From: Ligustrum vulgare
Lineage: Eukaryota > Streptophyta > Magnoliopsida > Lamiales > Oleaceae
DNA length: 64,000 bases
Direction of reading: 5' to 3'
Assembly: GCA_963555705.1 (NCBI GenBank)
Contig: OY743169.1
Coordinates: forward strand, 69,501-133,500
Made by a program: the position numbers and the translations under genes. Position 1 is the first letter of the stretch. Each line of letters starts with the position of its first letter. Shown piece by piece: positions 33,308 through 44,893 of this stretch. The notes under the pieces are model-generated. The model did not search any database and was not told the origin of the DNA. It was given only the letters and a program-made list of their open reading frames with translations.

Positions 33308-36228
33308 GAAAGTTTGCCAAAAAGTCTAGCTCTAGACTTTAAATGAAGCGCTTGTTGGGAGGCAACCCAACTTCTCAAACCCTTTTTCTTTATTTGTTTT
33401 ATCTATTTTCTTTATTAGTGTTTTGATGCTACACACTGCATTTTAGGTTCACTTGCATGCTTAGAATTCATATTTTGACATGTTAGTGGCATTGAAAACT
33501 CATTGCACCTATTCGTGCATGTTTTAGCATCTTTAGGATTTATTTGTTTTCTATTTGTTTGTAGGTTTTGATCACAATCTTCCACTTGATCACCTAGCTT
33601 AGGACATGAACATATTGTGTTAGAAGTTGGTTGCATGCATTTGAAAGCATTCAGGGGTCAAAAACGGGGTCCGAAACTCAAATTGTGAAAATTTTCAAGT
33701 TACTGCCTTTAACACCGTGCGGTCGCACGGTTCAATACTGGACATTTTCGGGAGATTCATCCGTTTTACCTCCCTCAAATCATGCCACATTGAGTCCCCA
33801 ATTAGTCCCCATTACTTGCACATCATTTTAACTCTATTTTATGTCTAGGATTGCATCAAAAACATTCAAGAGGTATGAATTTCTACACAATTTCACAAAA
33901 TCATGCATAATCTTTTGTTCCTCATTCTTTTTGTAAATTGTGAAATTGTGGATAGTTGATGATGGGTTTAGGCTAGGATTGGAGATATTGAATTGTGATT
34001 TGTAGAAAAAAAATTTGGGTAAATTAAAGTCTCCAACTCTGTGATTTTCATTGATTTCTTCATATGCATGCTAGGTGCTCGATAAAATGCTACAATGAAT
34101 GTTTTGTTGAGTTTTCGCAATTCTTTTTGGATGATCACCTTCATAACACGTTATACATCATTTGTGTATCATTCAATCACTATTTATACTCTTTTAAGGC
34201 GTGGAACTCAACATGAACATCTTTGCACTTCAATGCACCTCATTGCAAGGCATCACAGCACCACTACACCAATTCCAGCTTCATGTCACCTACTTTGTCA
34301 CAGCTTTTCATGACCCAAATGAACTCCAAATTTGCTGAATTTTTGATATGTTGTAGACCAATTTATGTACTTTCATTTGCCCAGAACATGTCTCCGGAAA
34401 TTTTCACTTTTTAGAGGCGATGTCAAGGGTTAAAAAATTCAGTAGTAGACCACTTTTCAAAAATTTTAAAATTTTTCTAAGTCCTAGTTCGGGTGTGTTG
34501 TGTTGATTTTCTTTAGTTCCTATGTGATAATTATATTTCTAATGATCATTAATGTTTATTTGCAAGGAACATATCATCATGGGACAATGCACACCAAACA
34601 TGGAAAATGAAGTAAGGGATCATTTCATCCAACAAAACATTCAAGTCAAAACTTAAAAAATGGGAACACTAACTCTCCAAACCCGGGAAGTACATTAACA
34701 CTCTTTGTTATTTTTTGTTTATTTTCTTTATTTATTTTGAATACATTGAGGACAATGTATGATTCTAGTTTGGGGGTGGGAATCTCATTCATGTGCTTTC
34801 ATCACACATTATTCGATTTGGGTAGAAAATTCATAAAAAATTGAAAAATTGAAAAAAAATCATAAAAAGTGAAAATTTTGAAAAATATTGTTGACTTATT
34901 TATTGCTTATGATATGATATGAATTGACTTTTTGTGCTTTAGTTAGAAAATTGGGCAACATGCGAACTAAATTTTTCTTAACATTCATCCATGTAAGATT
35001 TTAATCAAATTTGAGCACATAGCCATTTCAAATAAAAACTTGTGTAGGGAGATGCTTGATACTTGTGGGGGTAAACTTGTGCACGTTGAACATAGAATTG
35101 ATTGAAAAATCCTAAACCTTAAGTAATTAGATCCCGACCTAAAATGTAGAACCAAACTACTCAAGAAGCGGGTTGGGGGTGGGAAGGTTAGTATGAGTAT
35201 GCATTGATGGATTTAAGATTTGGAGGTTTTAATTGTACATCTTTAGTGTAAGGGATTTCGATCAATGGGTATAAACCATAATAACCAGCATAAAAACAGA
35301 AAAATGCTGAAGGTCTTATTCTACTCTTCAAATGCCTTTTTGACTCGAGCAAGTAAGTCTGAGGGATTCTCTGAATCTGGTACCCTAAACTTAACTGAGT
35401 TGGGAGCTGCCGACCTAAAGCTCGCTACAGGGGTCAACTAGAAAGCAGGTACGGAGAGTGGACTTACACATAAGATGTTAAAACATCTTTAACTTTTCTG
35501 TTTTAAGCCTTTATGACTCGGGTAATTAAGTCTGAGGGGTTCTCTGAACCTGGTACCCTAAGCTCAACTGAGTTGGGAGCTGCCGACCTAAAGCTCGCTA
35601 CAGGGGTCATATAGAAAGCAAGTATGAAAAGTATTGCACAAAGATGATAAAAGACAAGGACATTAAAAGAAAAAGTCGTCCATATGAAAAAAAAAAAGGA
35701 ATAAAATGGTATAAGCTTTGTTGATTGAGATTCCTAACACTTTGTTAATTATTCTTTGTCTGTCGTGCATACTTGTCTACTCCTAACTGCTTGTGGGGAA
35801 AAATGCAATGTTTACATGTTTAGAAACCACATCATTAGGAAAGACCTACGGATATGAGATAAAAGCAATAGGGTTGTGATCGTCCATGAGAGGGTAAGTA
35901 AAATCAAAAGAAAATCATTGTTGACCACACGGGATTCGGGCTTACTCTTGCATAAAAAGTCACACATTGTCAAGTTTATTTTTGCATATGTTTGCAGTTG
36001 ATTTTGGCTATTCACACACACAATGAAGTTGATCATCGGATGAATGAAAATATTTTATGTTGTTCATATTTCTTTGTCTAAAGTGAATCGTCAATTTGGA
36101 TTGTTGAAGCGCATGGTAAATAAGTTGATAAAAGCAAAAACATAGTTTTTATTTAATTTGTCTTTTTACATTTATAGTTTAGTTTTATTTTGTTCGAGGA
36201 CGAACAATAGTTCTAGTTTGGGGGGTGT
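33308..36228 (+). other. Non-coding 3' interior of the Athila-like element, with palindrome and direct repeats
   Basis: No gene. An 18-bp near-perfect palindrome, ACCGTGCG-GT-CGCACGGT, lies at 33714-33731. A two-copy direct repeat of about 115 bp (35341-35455 and 35514-35628, period 173) shares GAGTTGGGAGCTGCCGACC and AAGCTCGCTACAGGGGTCA. TTCGAGGACGAACAA (36194-36208) precedes the polypurine tract. The space where pol would be is only 2.9 kb. Confidence 0.75.
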
Positions 36229-37849
36229 TGATAAGTGTATTTTATACAATTATTTCTATCCTAAAAGTATGAATTTATATGTTTGTTTTAGAATATTTGC
36301 TATTTATTTTGTGTTATTTTTTTATATTTCAGAAATAATTCCAAAGTCGAGAAAACAATGGAATTGGAGCAAAAACAAGAAAATTGGATGATAAAAGAAC
36401 CAAAGTATGCAAATCAAGAATTGATGAAGTAAATCAATAGGGTCAATTGGAAGAAAAGTCAAAGAAAGAACCAAATTGGAAGAAATTAGGAGTTCAAGGA
36501 CTAAAGTATACAAATCAAAAGAAGGACCAAATTGCAAATACTCAATGATTGATCCGGACCATGATACAATACTTGAAGAATCCTAGGAGTCAATTGGATG
36601 CAATTAAAAGTCAAAAGGGAATGAAGTATGATAAGAATATTACCATAAATTCATTCCAATCACACAAGATTTTCCGGCAGATTTTTAGTCATATTTTGAA
36701 ACCTAATTTCGGGGTCTTAAACGTTAGAATTGGGAGAATCCTATTTCAGGAAGAATTGTAGCCCTTTACGTTATCTTTCTAACTGAATTTTAATCATCTA
36801 AATCAGATAAGGGAATAGAAAGATATGATCAAAATACTAAACGCTGTGCAGTGACAAAAAAAATCTTCCGCGAAGGTAACTTTCCTTGTTCGGTTGAAAC
36901 TCTTTTGGAATTTAATTTGGACGTGAAACTCAGCATTCTTTCTCCCCAAGTAACCTAATTCTCACGAACATCTATAAATACATGGCTTGGGGCACGAAAT
37001 TATGGGTTCCCAATGTTCATAATTCATGCCAAAACGCTGTCGAATTGCGAGGGGATCCATAGGAGGCCAAATTCAAGATTGAAGAACAAGGATCAAGGAG
37101 ATGAATATGGTGACATCTTTTCATACTTCTTGTGATTTATTTTCAATAATGTATTTAGGCTAGATTTTTAATTGTTGGAATTGTGATGATACTTTGTTTA
37201 TCGGATTCCATGTTTTGATTTAGTATTTTAATTTAAGCTTTTTATGGGTTTGAGCAATTGATTGTGTATTTATTTTCATCTATAATTGTGGACGCATAAT
37301 TATTTGATGTTTGTGATAATTTTATATGTTCGAAAGAGTAGGAAATTATTGGACTTGAGTCAATTGCCACAAGGTTCGATAGGGGATATAAATATACCCC
37401 TATACTTTGTGTAATCCCAAAAAGTGTTCATAAATCGATAATACTTTTTTATAGGTTTGGATTTGTCATAGAAATATAGTCAAATTCCTTAGAGAAAAAG
37501 GTTTTAATTCACCGTTCGAAAGAGGGTTTTAAAAACATAAGGAACATGGATTTTCAATTTTCCATAAATTGTCGTTAATTGTTTAATTCAAAATATGGAT
37601 GATGGAATAAAGTGGAATCACAATTCTAACATGTTTATTTCATAAGTTTTTATAAATCAAATTTTCTCGCCTTCTTAGTTTAATCTTTAGTATAGTTTAA
37701 AATTCAAAATTCTCAAATTCAAACAATTTCTCGTTCCGGTTAAGGTAGTAATCTAAAATACGATTTAAAACAATCTCTGTGGGATCGATACTTGGACTTA
37801 AAATCCACTTTATTACTTGCACGACCCGTGCACTTGCGGAGCGTCGTCA
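36229..37849 (+). repeat. 3' LTR of the Athila-like element
   Basis: 1,621 bp, starting TGATAAGTGT after the polypurine tract and ending GCGTCGTCA before the GTAAC target duplication. Confidence 0.92.
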
Positions 37850-37854
37850 GTAAC

Positions 37855-39770
37855 TATAGTAAATCCTTAAGAAAACAAAAACTAATTAAGGATGTTAAGA
37901 ACTGCAGAAATACACGCACCTATAGATATACCTTTTAGTTTCACAGAATTATACAATGATGTATATCTATAATGATATGATTTCTTAACACTGAAAGAAA
38001 ATCGATAGTGCATATTTCGAAGGGAGGACACCCCTTATATAGAGCATGCAGAGAGGTAGGCATAAATTCCTCCCCAACCCCCAACCCCACCCCCCCTCCC
38101 CTCCTTTCCCTTGCCATCCTTAACTCATTCTCGCATTTTCTACCCCTAATATATCCCACCACCAACACAATCTACTTAACCACCACACTAGGCCAGTCCC
38201 CAGCCACTTACCACCTTTCCCTTACCATCCTTAACTCATTCTAGCATTTTTTTGCCTTTCTCGCACCACTAATCCCTTTCAATGTTCTCTTCTACCATTA
38301 ACACCACAAGCTCAAAATCAATCAGCACAATACTTTTATGAATAGAACCCAAAAATTAAGTATGTTGATTCCGGGCCCAAAGAAAGGTACAGTGATCCAC
38401 CAGCGAAGGCCCAATAGTGGCCCAACAGACCCTGACCCCCCGCTAAAGGCCTAGAATATCACCTTGGGATGAATGCCGAGGTGGTATGTCAAGTAAACCT
38501 CTTTAGCCGACCTGGTTAACGCCCAGCCGATGTGCTGTATACTCATCCGGGGCGCTTTATGGCGTTGACCAGAAGAGAGAGATGGAGTCAGTGATGGGAC
38601 ACTGCCTTTACCCAGACGTGACAGGCGCCCATCCCCTACGAAATGTAGCAATGATTACGGCTGAAAAGCAAGATTGTCACATCCATAAGCTAGGGTGATG
38701 ACAAGTGTAAAGTATGCCACGTGTCGCAATCCGAGACAAGAAGTTCCACTATAAATGAAGCACAATCGTCTCCAAGTAGGGGGTTGGTTAGCAATTTCTC
38801 ACTCTTAACTCTATACTTCTCTCACTCCCTTTTCTCTCTTCTACACATTTATATTTCCTGCACCCAATATACATTTGCCCAAAATGAGTACTGACTTAGG
38901 CATCGGAGTGCAAACGGGAGCCACCTCGGCCCCATTTGCATACTGATTGTTTGTCACAGTGCACAGGAGATCCACGTGTTCAAGAGGGAGGAGCTGAGAC
39001 GTGTTGGTCCAAGGTCCAGCCGGATTTTGTGGTCAACAAAGTACAAACAAATTGCTAAGAGGGTGGTAGGATAGATGAAAATACATGTAAAAAAAAAAAA
39101 ATGAAATAAATAAACAAGAAAGGAAATAATGTGAACAAATGGGATAGAACCAAACCAAATCAAAAGCATAAACAGTCAAATACAATATAATGTAGAAACC
39201 GCAAGATACAATCCAATCTAAAGCTACAAAAACTCGGATGAACAGTACTTGTGGTGAGCTCAGACCATTACACTGCTAGAGAAGCTGCAATTGAAGTGTC
39301 AAGTAAGGCTGGACAAGGATGAAGAAAGGTAGAATAGATTCCTAGACCCCAGCCTGAACCACGAGCACCAAATCCCAGACTTACCCAGCCTAGATTGGGA
39401 TTTAGTAATACCCAATCCATTCGAAAACTCAACACCCAGATACGGGGTAACACCAAATCATCAAACTCGCAAGGACCACTACAAAGTGAAAAATAAGTTG
39501 AAATAATCAAGAATTAGAGTCAGATCTATAGCTACTAAGAGACAGTGGAGTGTGTGCGAAGGGGGAGGGAAAGAAGAAAGGGGCTTACACAGGTGGAGGT
39601 GGCGGTCACCGGTGTTTAGGGGAGTCGGGCGAGAGAGGAGAGGCTGAGGTGAGATTGAGATGAGATCCCAGATGTCTTGGACGAAGCTAGGTTTCAAAGT
39701 TTAAGTAAATTGTAAATTAAGTCCACAACTTTTAGATAATATAAAATTTTGCCTCAATTAAAACTTTTCC
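37855..39770. other. Interior of the CACTA element, right part
   Basis: No gene seen. A C-rich run lies at about 38,070-38,102, and a duplicated phrase CCATCCTTAACTCATTCT occurs at about 38,115 and 38,226. A possible retroelement LTR piece lies at 38,363-38,960. The segment 39,240-39,700 has GC-richer text on the minus strand that might be a captured gene scrap. Confidence 0.4.
38363..38960 (+). repeat. Possible Tat-type gypsy LTR fragment
   Basis: Starts TGTTGATTCCGGGCCC. It includes a TATA-like ACTATAAATGAAG at about 38,749, then CTCACTC-rich text, and GACTTAGGCATCGGAGTGC near 38,892, a phrase style seen in Tat-group LTRs. No clear target duplication, so the ends are uncertain. Confidence 0.35.
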
Positions 39771-39779
39771 AACCCTCAC

Positions 39780-40125
39780 TGTGTGTTGCGAAAGGGTACC
39801 ATTTTGCAACGCGCAATGAACGTTGCGAAAGTTACCCTTTAGCAACATTCTCCTGAACGTTGCGAAATGGTACCCTTTTGCAACGTTCATTGCGCGTTGC
39901 TAAAGGGTATCTTTAGCAACGCGCAATGAACGTTGCAAAAGGGTACCATTTCGCAACGTTCATTGCGCGTTGCGAAATGGTACAAAAGACTAGTCTTTTG
40001 GTAACATTCAATGAACGTTGCAAAATGCTACTATTAGCAATAGTCACTTGCTGAATGTTGCAGTAGATCCCTTTTAACAACATGCAATTAACGAATGTCG
40101 TCGTTTGCATGTTGCAAAAAGCCAA
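39780..40125. repeat. Right subterminal repeat cluster of the CACTA element
   Basis: Copies of GCAACGTTCATTGCGCGTTGC occur in both orientations and are joined by AAAGGGTACC-type linkers, so the stretch can form long hairpins. This differs from the left cluster, which is mostly direct repeats. Confidence 0.8.
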
Positions 40126-40141
40126 TTTTTTTGTAGTGACG

Positions 40142-40532
40142 TAGAAATAATTGACATTTATTTGTTTAAATAAATGTAAATATAATTAAGAGTTGGGACA
40201 TACTTTAATTTATGACTCGTCGTCGTGTACTTTTGAAGCATTCCTTAACTATTAATCCATTGAAAATTTCATCACATTCCCATCTTTGACCTGTTAAACC
40301 TTCTGCCAAAAATATTGTCGTTTATCATTCTCCCCTTTTGACCCGTTAATCAGTTCTTTTTCCATATCTATACTCCTATAATGGAAACTTTCAAACTTCA
40401 CTATTTTATATAAATTGAATTTTCCAATGTAATGAAATATACTATCCTCTTCCAGCTAGGTTTTGTTGCCCCATTATTTTTCCTTTCCCCTTAAAATTTA
40501 ATTTCTTGCATGAATTCAAATCTCATTCAAAA
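40142..40532 (+). promoter_or_regulatory. Probable PP2C promoter and leader
   Basis: A TATA box candidate TTATATAAAT lies at 40406-40415, about 118 bp before the chosen ATG. A CT-rich stretch (about 40,445-40,495) follows, as in many plant leaders. The CACTA element ends only 267 bp upstream of the TATA box. Confidence 0.5.
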
Positions 40533-43500
40533 ATGATAGATATAGGACTAGAAGGATTCTCTTTTTGTATATCTATAGTGTCTATTGTCGTTAAATTTCT
40601 TGACTACTTTATAAAAGCCTCCTGCATGGCCTTATCTTCGCCACCAACACCTTCTTCTACTACCCCTCCACCGCAGCCTCTATCATCTATGTGGCGGCCC
40701 CACCACCTCATGCTCAAAGAAGAAGCATCAAAGAGACAAGAAATTCTATGCAGGGATGATCAGGCTAAAAAGGGAATTCATAAACCATATGGCAAGGATC
40801 CGTTGACAACGGAAGCAGGGGATTTTTCACGATGTTGTAAGGGCGAAGTTAGGCAGTCGGCCATATCAAAGAAAAGGCCTGCGAAGCTGGTTATACCGGA
40901 TTATTTGGGGGAATTGGATATTGGTGACAGAGGGAAAAAGCTGGACAACAAAGAATTTGAAGTTAAGGGAAGAGACTTTTTTGTGGCCAGCAAGAAAGGA
41001 TCAAGAGAGGTCATGGAAGATAGGCATACAGTCATGCTTGATATTGCAGGTGACCCTACACAGGTAAGTTAATATCCACAATTTATAGGGTAAAATTTCA
41101 AATCCGATAATTTAAAATTCACAATTTCTATCAACTGCATTTCATTAACGAATTTTATTAAGGATAAAATCTCTAATCGATAAAAATATTATCCAACATA
41201 TAAGCTATAGCTTGGACGATTCCTCTTAACAAGTTAATTTTAAGACGGATCCCAAGTCTCAATACGTTCTTGTAATTTAAATTTTTTACATTTTTAGGAC
41301 TTTCGTGCTCATTGAGTTACATTATGCAAGGATAGTTTTCTTTTGTTAATAAACATCATGAATTTTCAATAGTTTCTAATTAAACTTTAACAGATTATGA
41401 ACTGATACAAATAAGAAAGTTCGGTTTTGATTAAGGATTTTCTTGGGTTATGTTCACTTAATTATCAATTCAAGTTTCTAGTACAGACAGCATTACGTAC
41501 CCAAAAAATGCAGTGCTAAATTTTGATTAGGTCAATGTTTGTTGTGTTAAATCTGGCAGGCATTTTTTGCCGTAATTGATGGGCATGGAGGGCATGCTGC
41601 GGCTGACTATGTATCTGAAAATCTGGGAAAGAACATAGTACATGAATTACAAGTTGTTGGAAATGAGGTAGAAGCAGCGGTACGCGGAGCCTACTGGGCC
41701 ACAGACAAACAGTTCTTTCATAAGGTAACTAACTATTTGATAAATTAATTAATTTTTCAAGTTGCATTAATATAGGTTTCACACTTGCTATGTAGACAAT
41801 TAGGATAATGTTTCTAACTAACTTCACACATAATAGAACTTGATCTATATACCTCTTTGGCCCCCATTTTTCCAAAGAGTAATGCTACTCTTTCACACCC
41901 GATGTGTTTTTCAAAAATAATATTACTCTACAACACCCGATGTCACACTGGGTGTCATCCCCCTCACGTGCGAGGGTATAGGACCACTCTCATAATGAGT
42001 GACTCACCCAATGTGAGGGGAATGGCACCCGGTGTGGTACCGAGTGTGGTAGATGAGCATTACTCTTTTTCAAAACAAATTTTATTCAACATTCAATCTT
42101 AATCATTCATCTTGGTCAAGTCTATAATTTTTTACTTTTCAAAGATTTTTTAACCACATATTCTCCTAAAAATACTATTCAAAATCACATTATTTATCAA
42201 AAATTGGGGCCAAACTGGGGCATAGTAGAAGCAGTCAATTAGGATTATAGTTTGGTTGAGTGATATAAATAACTACAAGTAACTAAGAAATTGTTCTTGA
42301 AAAGTCGGTTCATCAACTTAGTCACATTAGAGTATTTTAAGAGTCACAAAATATCTTATACATTATAGAGAACAAAAATCAAAATTTTATATACAATTTT
42401 GATCTATTGTCCACGGTAGACAACATAAGAATTGCACACGACCAGTGAAAAATTGTCAAGTATCTAATGTTTAAAATATTGGTCACTTGGCAATTTTTTA
42501 CTGGATGTGGGTAAATTTTATGTTGTTCACGGTGGACAACAGATCAAACCTCATTTTATATAATCCAAGAATACTCTCTATTTTGACTCTTTATATTATT
42601 TTTCTCAAGAAACATTTATTGTGAAATATTTTTTAACATAATTTTTTATGTCAGTGAATAATAAATGTTGATGTGGTTTTAATAATATACATAGAGTATT
42701 GAAATTTGCGACTAGTTAAATTTAATTATCGTACATTAAGAATAGACACTCAAACTCACTCTCTAATTTTAAAAAGTTAATTTATATATTAGTCAATAAT
42801 CACAATTGATGTGGTTTGAATAATATAAGTAGAATATTGAAATTTGCGACAAGTTAATTTTAATCATTGTACATTAAGAATAGACAGTCAAAACCAACTC
42901 TCTATTTTAAAAAAGTTAAAGTAGAGAATATCGTGCAGAAACTAATTTTTAAGAATTAACCCTTTAGAATAAAGAGTATTTTGTATTTAGAGAATAATGC
43001 TAGCTCTTACAACGACTATTATGATAAACTTTATTTTTATTCAATTTTTGATCGAGTTATCACAAATTTAAATCTCAATATAGTCTAATCTCGGGATTTG
43101 TAATTTAGGGTGAAATGGGAGGAGCATGTGCAGCGGGTGTACTACTGAAGAATGGAGAGTTGTATACAGCAAATGTAGGTGATTGTAAAGCAGTTTTGAG
43201 TAAGAAAGGAAATGCCATTACATTGACAAACGATCATCGTCTTATAACCCGGGAGGACGAGCGTGCACGTATTGAAAATTCGGTAACAATTTATTGTTTG
43301 CATTAGTATTTTTTTCCTGAGATTTATTGACAGACTGACTGACTATGTTATAACGTTTACATTTTGGTGCATATACAGGGTGGTTTTTTGTACTTTCACA
43401 ATGGAGTATGTAGACTGAATGGATCAATTGCTGTTTCTAGAGCTTTTGGAGACTTTCATTTGAAAGATTGGATCACCTCTGAGCCGGAGATTCTGAAGTT

Positions 43501-43793
43501 CCCTTTAACATCAGATTGTGACTTTCTCATTTTGGCTTCTGATGGATTATGGGATAAGGTTATAAATTACCATTAATTTATGTACAAGAGATTAAAATAA
43601 AGTTTACTAATATTTGTTTTATCAAACAAAATTTCAGGTAAGTGCACAAGAGGCAATTGATGTGGTTTTAAGGGAGCGGAATCAAATGGAGTCTTGCAGG
43701 AAACTTGTCGATATATCGTCCAGACGAGGGAATAACGACGACATAACCATAATGACGATTAATCTTAACAATTTCAAGATAAATGTTGCTTAG
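40533..43793 (+). CDS. Protein phosphatase 2C, AP2C-like (clade B), 5 exons
   Basis: Exons 40533-41063, 41560-41724, 43109-43282, 43379-43558 and 43638-43793 are all joined in frame with GT-AG borders, giving 401 aa. PP2C enzymes are Mg/Mn-dependent Ser/Thr phosphatases. Motifs in order: REVMEDRH near residue 160, the metal-binding [13 protein letters not shown], the [10 protein letters not shown] segment, [33 protein letters not shown], and DDITIM near the end. All the acidic metal ligands expected are visible. At residues 113-121 KKRPAKLVI fits a MAP-kinase docking motif (basic cluster, then hydrophobic-x-hydrophobic), as in AP2C phosphatases that inactivate stress MAP kinases. The N-terminus has a hydrophobic stretch (about 8-25), possibly targeting. 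The start is the first ATG after an upstream TTG; the ATG at 40626 is an alternative. It looks intact and is the one clear host gene here. Confidence 0.92.
41856..42214. mobile_element. Outer MITE in PP2C intron 2, interrupted by another MITE
   Basis: The terminal inverted repeats TTTGGCCCCCATTTTT and AAAATTGGGGCCAAA bound the element. Its interior matches that of the MITE at 26,111-26,287. A second MITE has inserted 18 bp inside the left end. Confidence 0.6.
41874..42068. mobile_element. Inner MITE nested in the outer MITE
   Basis: 195 bp with ends AAAGAGTAATGCT and AGCATTACTCTTT. GC-rich inner arms (CACACTGGGTGTCATCC and GGAATGGCACCCGGTGTG) can also pair, so most of it folds back. Confidence 0.65.
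42401..42545. mobile_element. Foldback MITE in PP2C intron 2
   Basis: The arms GATCTATTGTCCACGGTAGA and the reverse complement of the right end (GATCTGTTGTCCACCGTGAA) pair along most of the 145-bp length, so it could form a near-complete hairpin RNA. Confidence 0.65.
42650..42920. repeat. Two-copy tandem repeat in PP2C intron 2
   Basis: Units of about 130-140 bp share TTGATGTGGTTT, AATATTGAAATTTGCGAC and TACATTAAGAATAGACA. Non-coding. Confidence 0.7.
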
Positions 43794-43875
43794 TCGAATA
43801 TGTAGATAAGTGGATAGGGCAGGAGTTCTTTAGTTGCCACCATTCCATTGTAAATTCCCTCTACATAAAAGAGGG

Positions 43876-43881
43876 AATAAA
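43876..43881 (+). terminator. Candidate PP2C poly(A) signal
   Basis: AATAAA lies 83 bp after the stop codon, followed by T-rich sequence, which fits a plant 3' end. Confidence 0.4.
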
Positions 43882-44049
43882 ATAGATATTGTTCAAAAAA
43901 TTATCCCACTCCTTTTCACACATGAGCTTTGCAATGGTAGTATTATATTATTTCCACAATCGTTTATTTCACAGTTCAAAGTCAGCACATTTATTCTGTA
44001 TCCTGTTCACAAAATATGTTTTATGTAACTCCCATTTTCACACTTGAAC

Positions 44050-44335
44050 AACAGAAATCTCGTCCTCCGGTCTGACAACAGTGCAGCCAACAAATATCAT
44101 CAAAATATCTTTCATACTCCAATTCTCTCGCTGCTACTTTCTCTCTCCCCCAAAGAACCCGATATCTGCTCTCTGTATCTCTCAAAGAAAAACTCAGTCC
44201 CAACTTTCAGTCCCAACCGTCGGTCTCCTTCGCGGATATTCTGCAATTCTCTCGAGTCTACATACTGGGTCTTCATCCCTTCATCTTCAGCCAGCTTCAT
44301 TTGAAGATTTCATCACTCCATAGGTGACTAATCAA
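44050..44335 (+). other. CT-rich leader-like stretch downstream of PP2C
   Basis: It resembles a plant 5' untranslated exon: CT-rich (TCTCTCGCTGCTACTTTCTCTC), moderate GC, ending CTCCATAG followed by GTGACT. Overlapping short frames of 62-86 codons give no recognisable protein. It could be the first exon of a gene later broken by the copia insertion at 44,894, or a promoter remnant. No coding continuation was found. Confidence 0.3.
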
Positions 44336-44893
44336 GCTGGTTGTAGAGGTATAATTGTTCACGAGAATTTTTTTCTTGTTTTTGTAGTTTTTTATTTCTC
44401 TTTGGTTCTTACTGTTTGTATTTCAATGCGAATAGTCTCCTTCAACTTGAATTTCGGAAGGCTGAGGCTCCAACTGGACCTTCATTTCTTTAATTAATAT
44501 GGGCCTGCTATCAAATTGAGGTATAATGAGGCTATCAACGATATACTTGCTGATGAGGTGGGAGAGTTTAAATTCAAAATTCAGGCGTAGAACATCAGTG
44601 ATTCACTCGATGTATGTTGTTAAATAAAATAGTGGAGAATCGATCGACCAATGTAAAAATTCTCAAATAATGGATGGTGGACTGTGTTTCTTCATTATTA
44701 TAGGCCATTTGCTACTAATTCAATTTATACCTATTTATTTCATTTTCCCCGTCACGGTCTTAAATTCTTTTCACCAATTTAATTGCAAATTTAACAGTAG
44801 TTATATTTTATTTAACATTAGTTTCATAGCAAGACATCATTTGGAGGATTCTGGGGTTCTTAGTTGGATACAGGGGAATATCACTATATCTTG
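44336..44893. other. Intergenic sequence, nothing recognised
   Basis: AT-rich, with no frame or repeat that I can support. It ends in the TCTTG target site of the copia element. Confidence 0.4.

Larger units (their letters stand above)
29025..37849 (+). mobile_element. Athila-like Ty3/gypsy element with gag-protease only (TR-GAG type), inserted in the CACTA element
   Basis: Two 1,621-bp LTRs (29025-30645 and 36229-37849) start TGATAAGTGT and end GCGTCGTCA. The target duplication GTAAC is at 29020-29024 and 37850-37854. The primer site after the left LTR is TTGGCGCCGTTGCCGGGG, the tRNA-Asp type used by Athila relatives. The polypurine tract AGTTTGGGGGGTGT lies right before the second LTR. The 5.6-kb interior has gag and protease but no reverse transcriptase, RNase H or integrase, so it is non-autonomous. 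The LTRs differ at a modest number of positions, so insertion is fairly recent. Confidence 0.92.
26423..40138. mobile_element. CACTA (En/Spm-type) DNA transposon, non-autonomous, with nested retrotransposon
   Basis: The left end is CACTACAACAAAAAT; the right end, read on the minus strand, is CACTACAAAAAAATTGG. A 3-bp duplication ACG flanks both ends (26420-26422 and 40139-40141), exactly as expected for CACTA elements. Both ends carry clustered subterminal repeats of the type GCAACGTTCATTGCGCGTTGC. Total 13,716 bp, of which 8,830 bp is a later LTR element plus its target duplication. The remaining roughly 4.9 kb has no transposase frame that I can recognise, so the element would need enzymes in trans. 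It lies about 390 bp upstream of the PP2C start codon. Confidence 0.9.

Noticed and set aside
43242..43427. Minus-strand frame across PP2C exon 3 and intron
   Set aside because: Antisense shadow of the PP2C gene.
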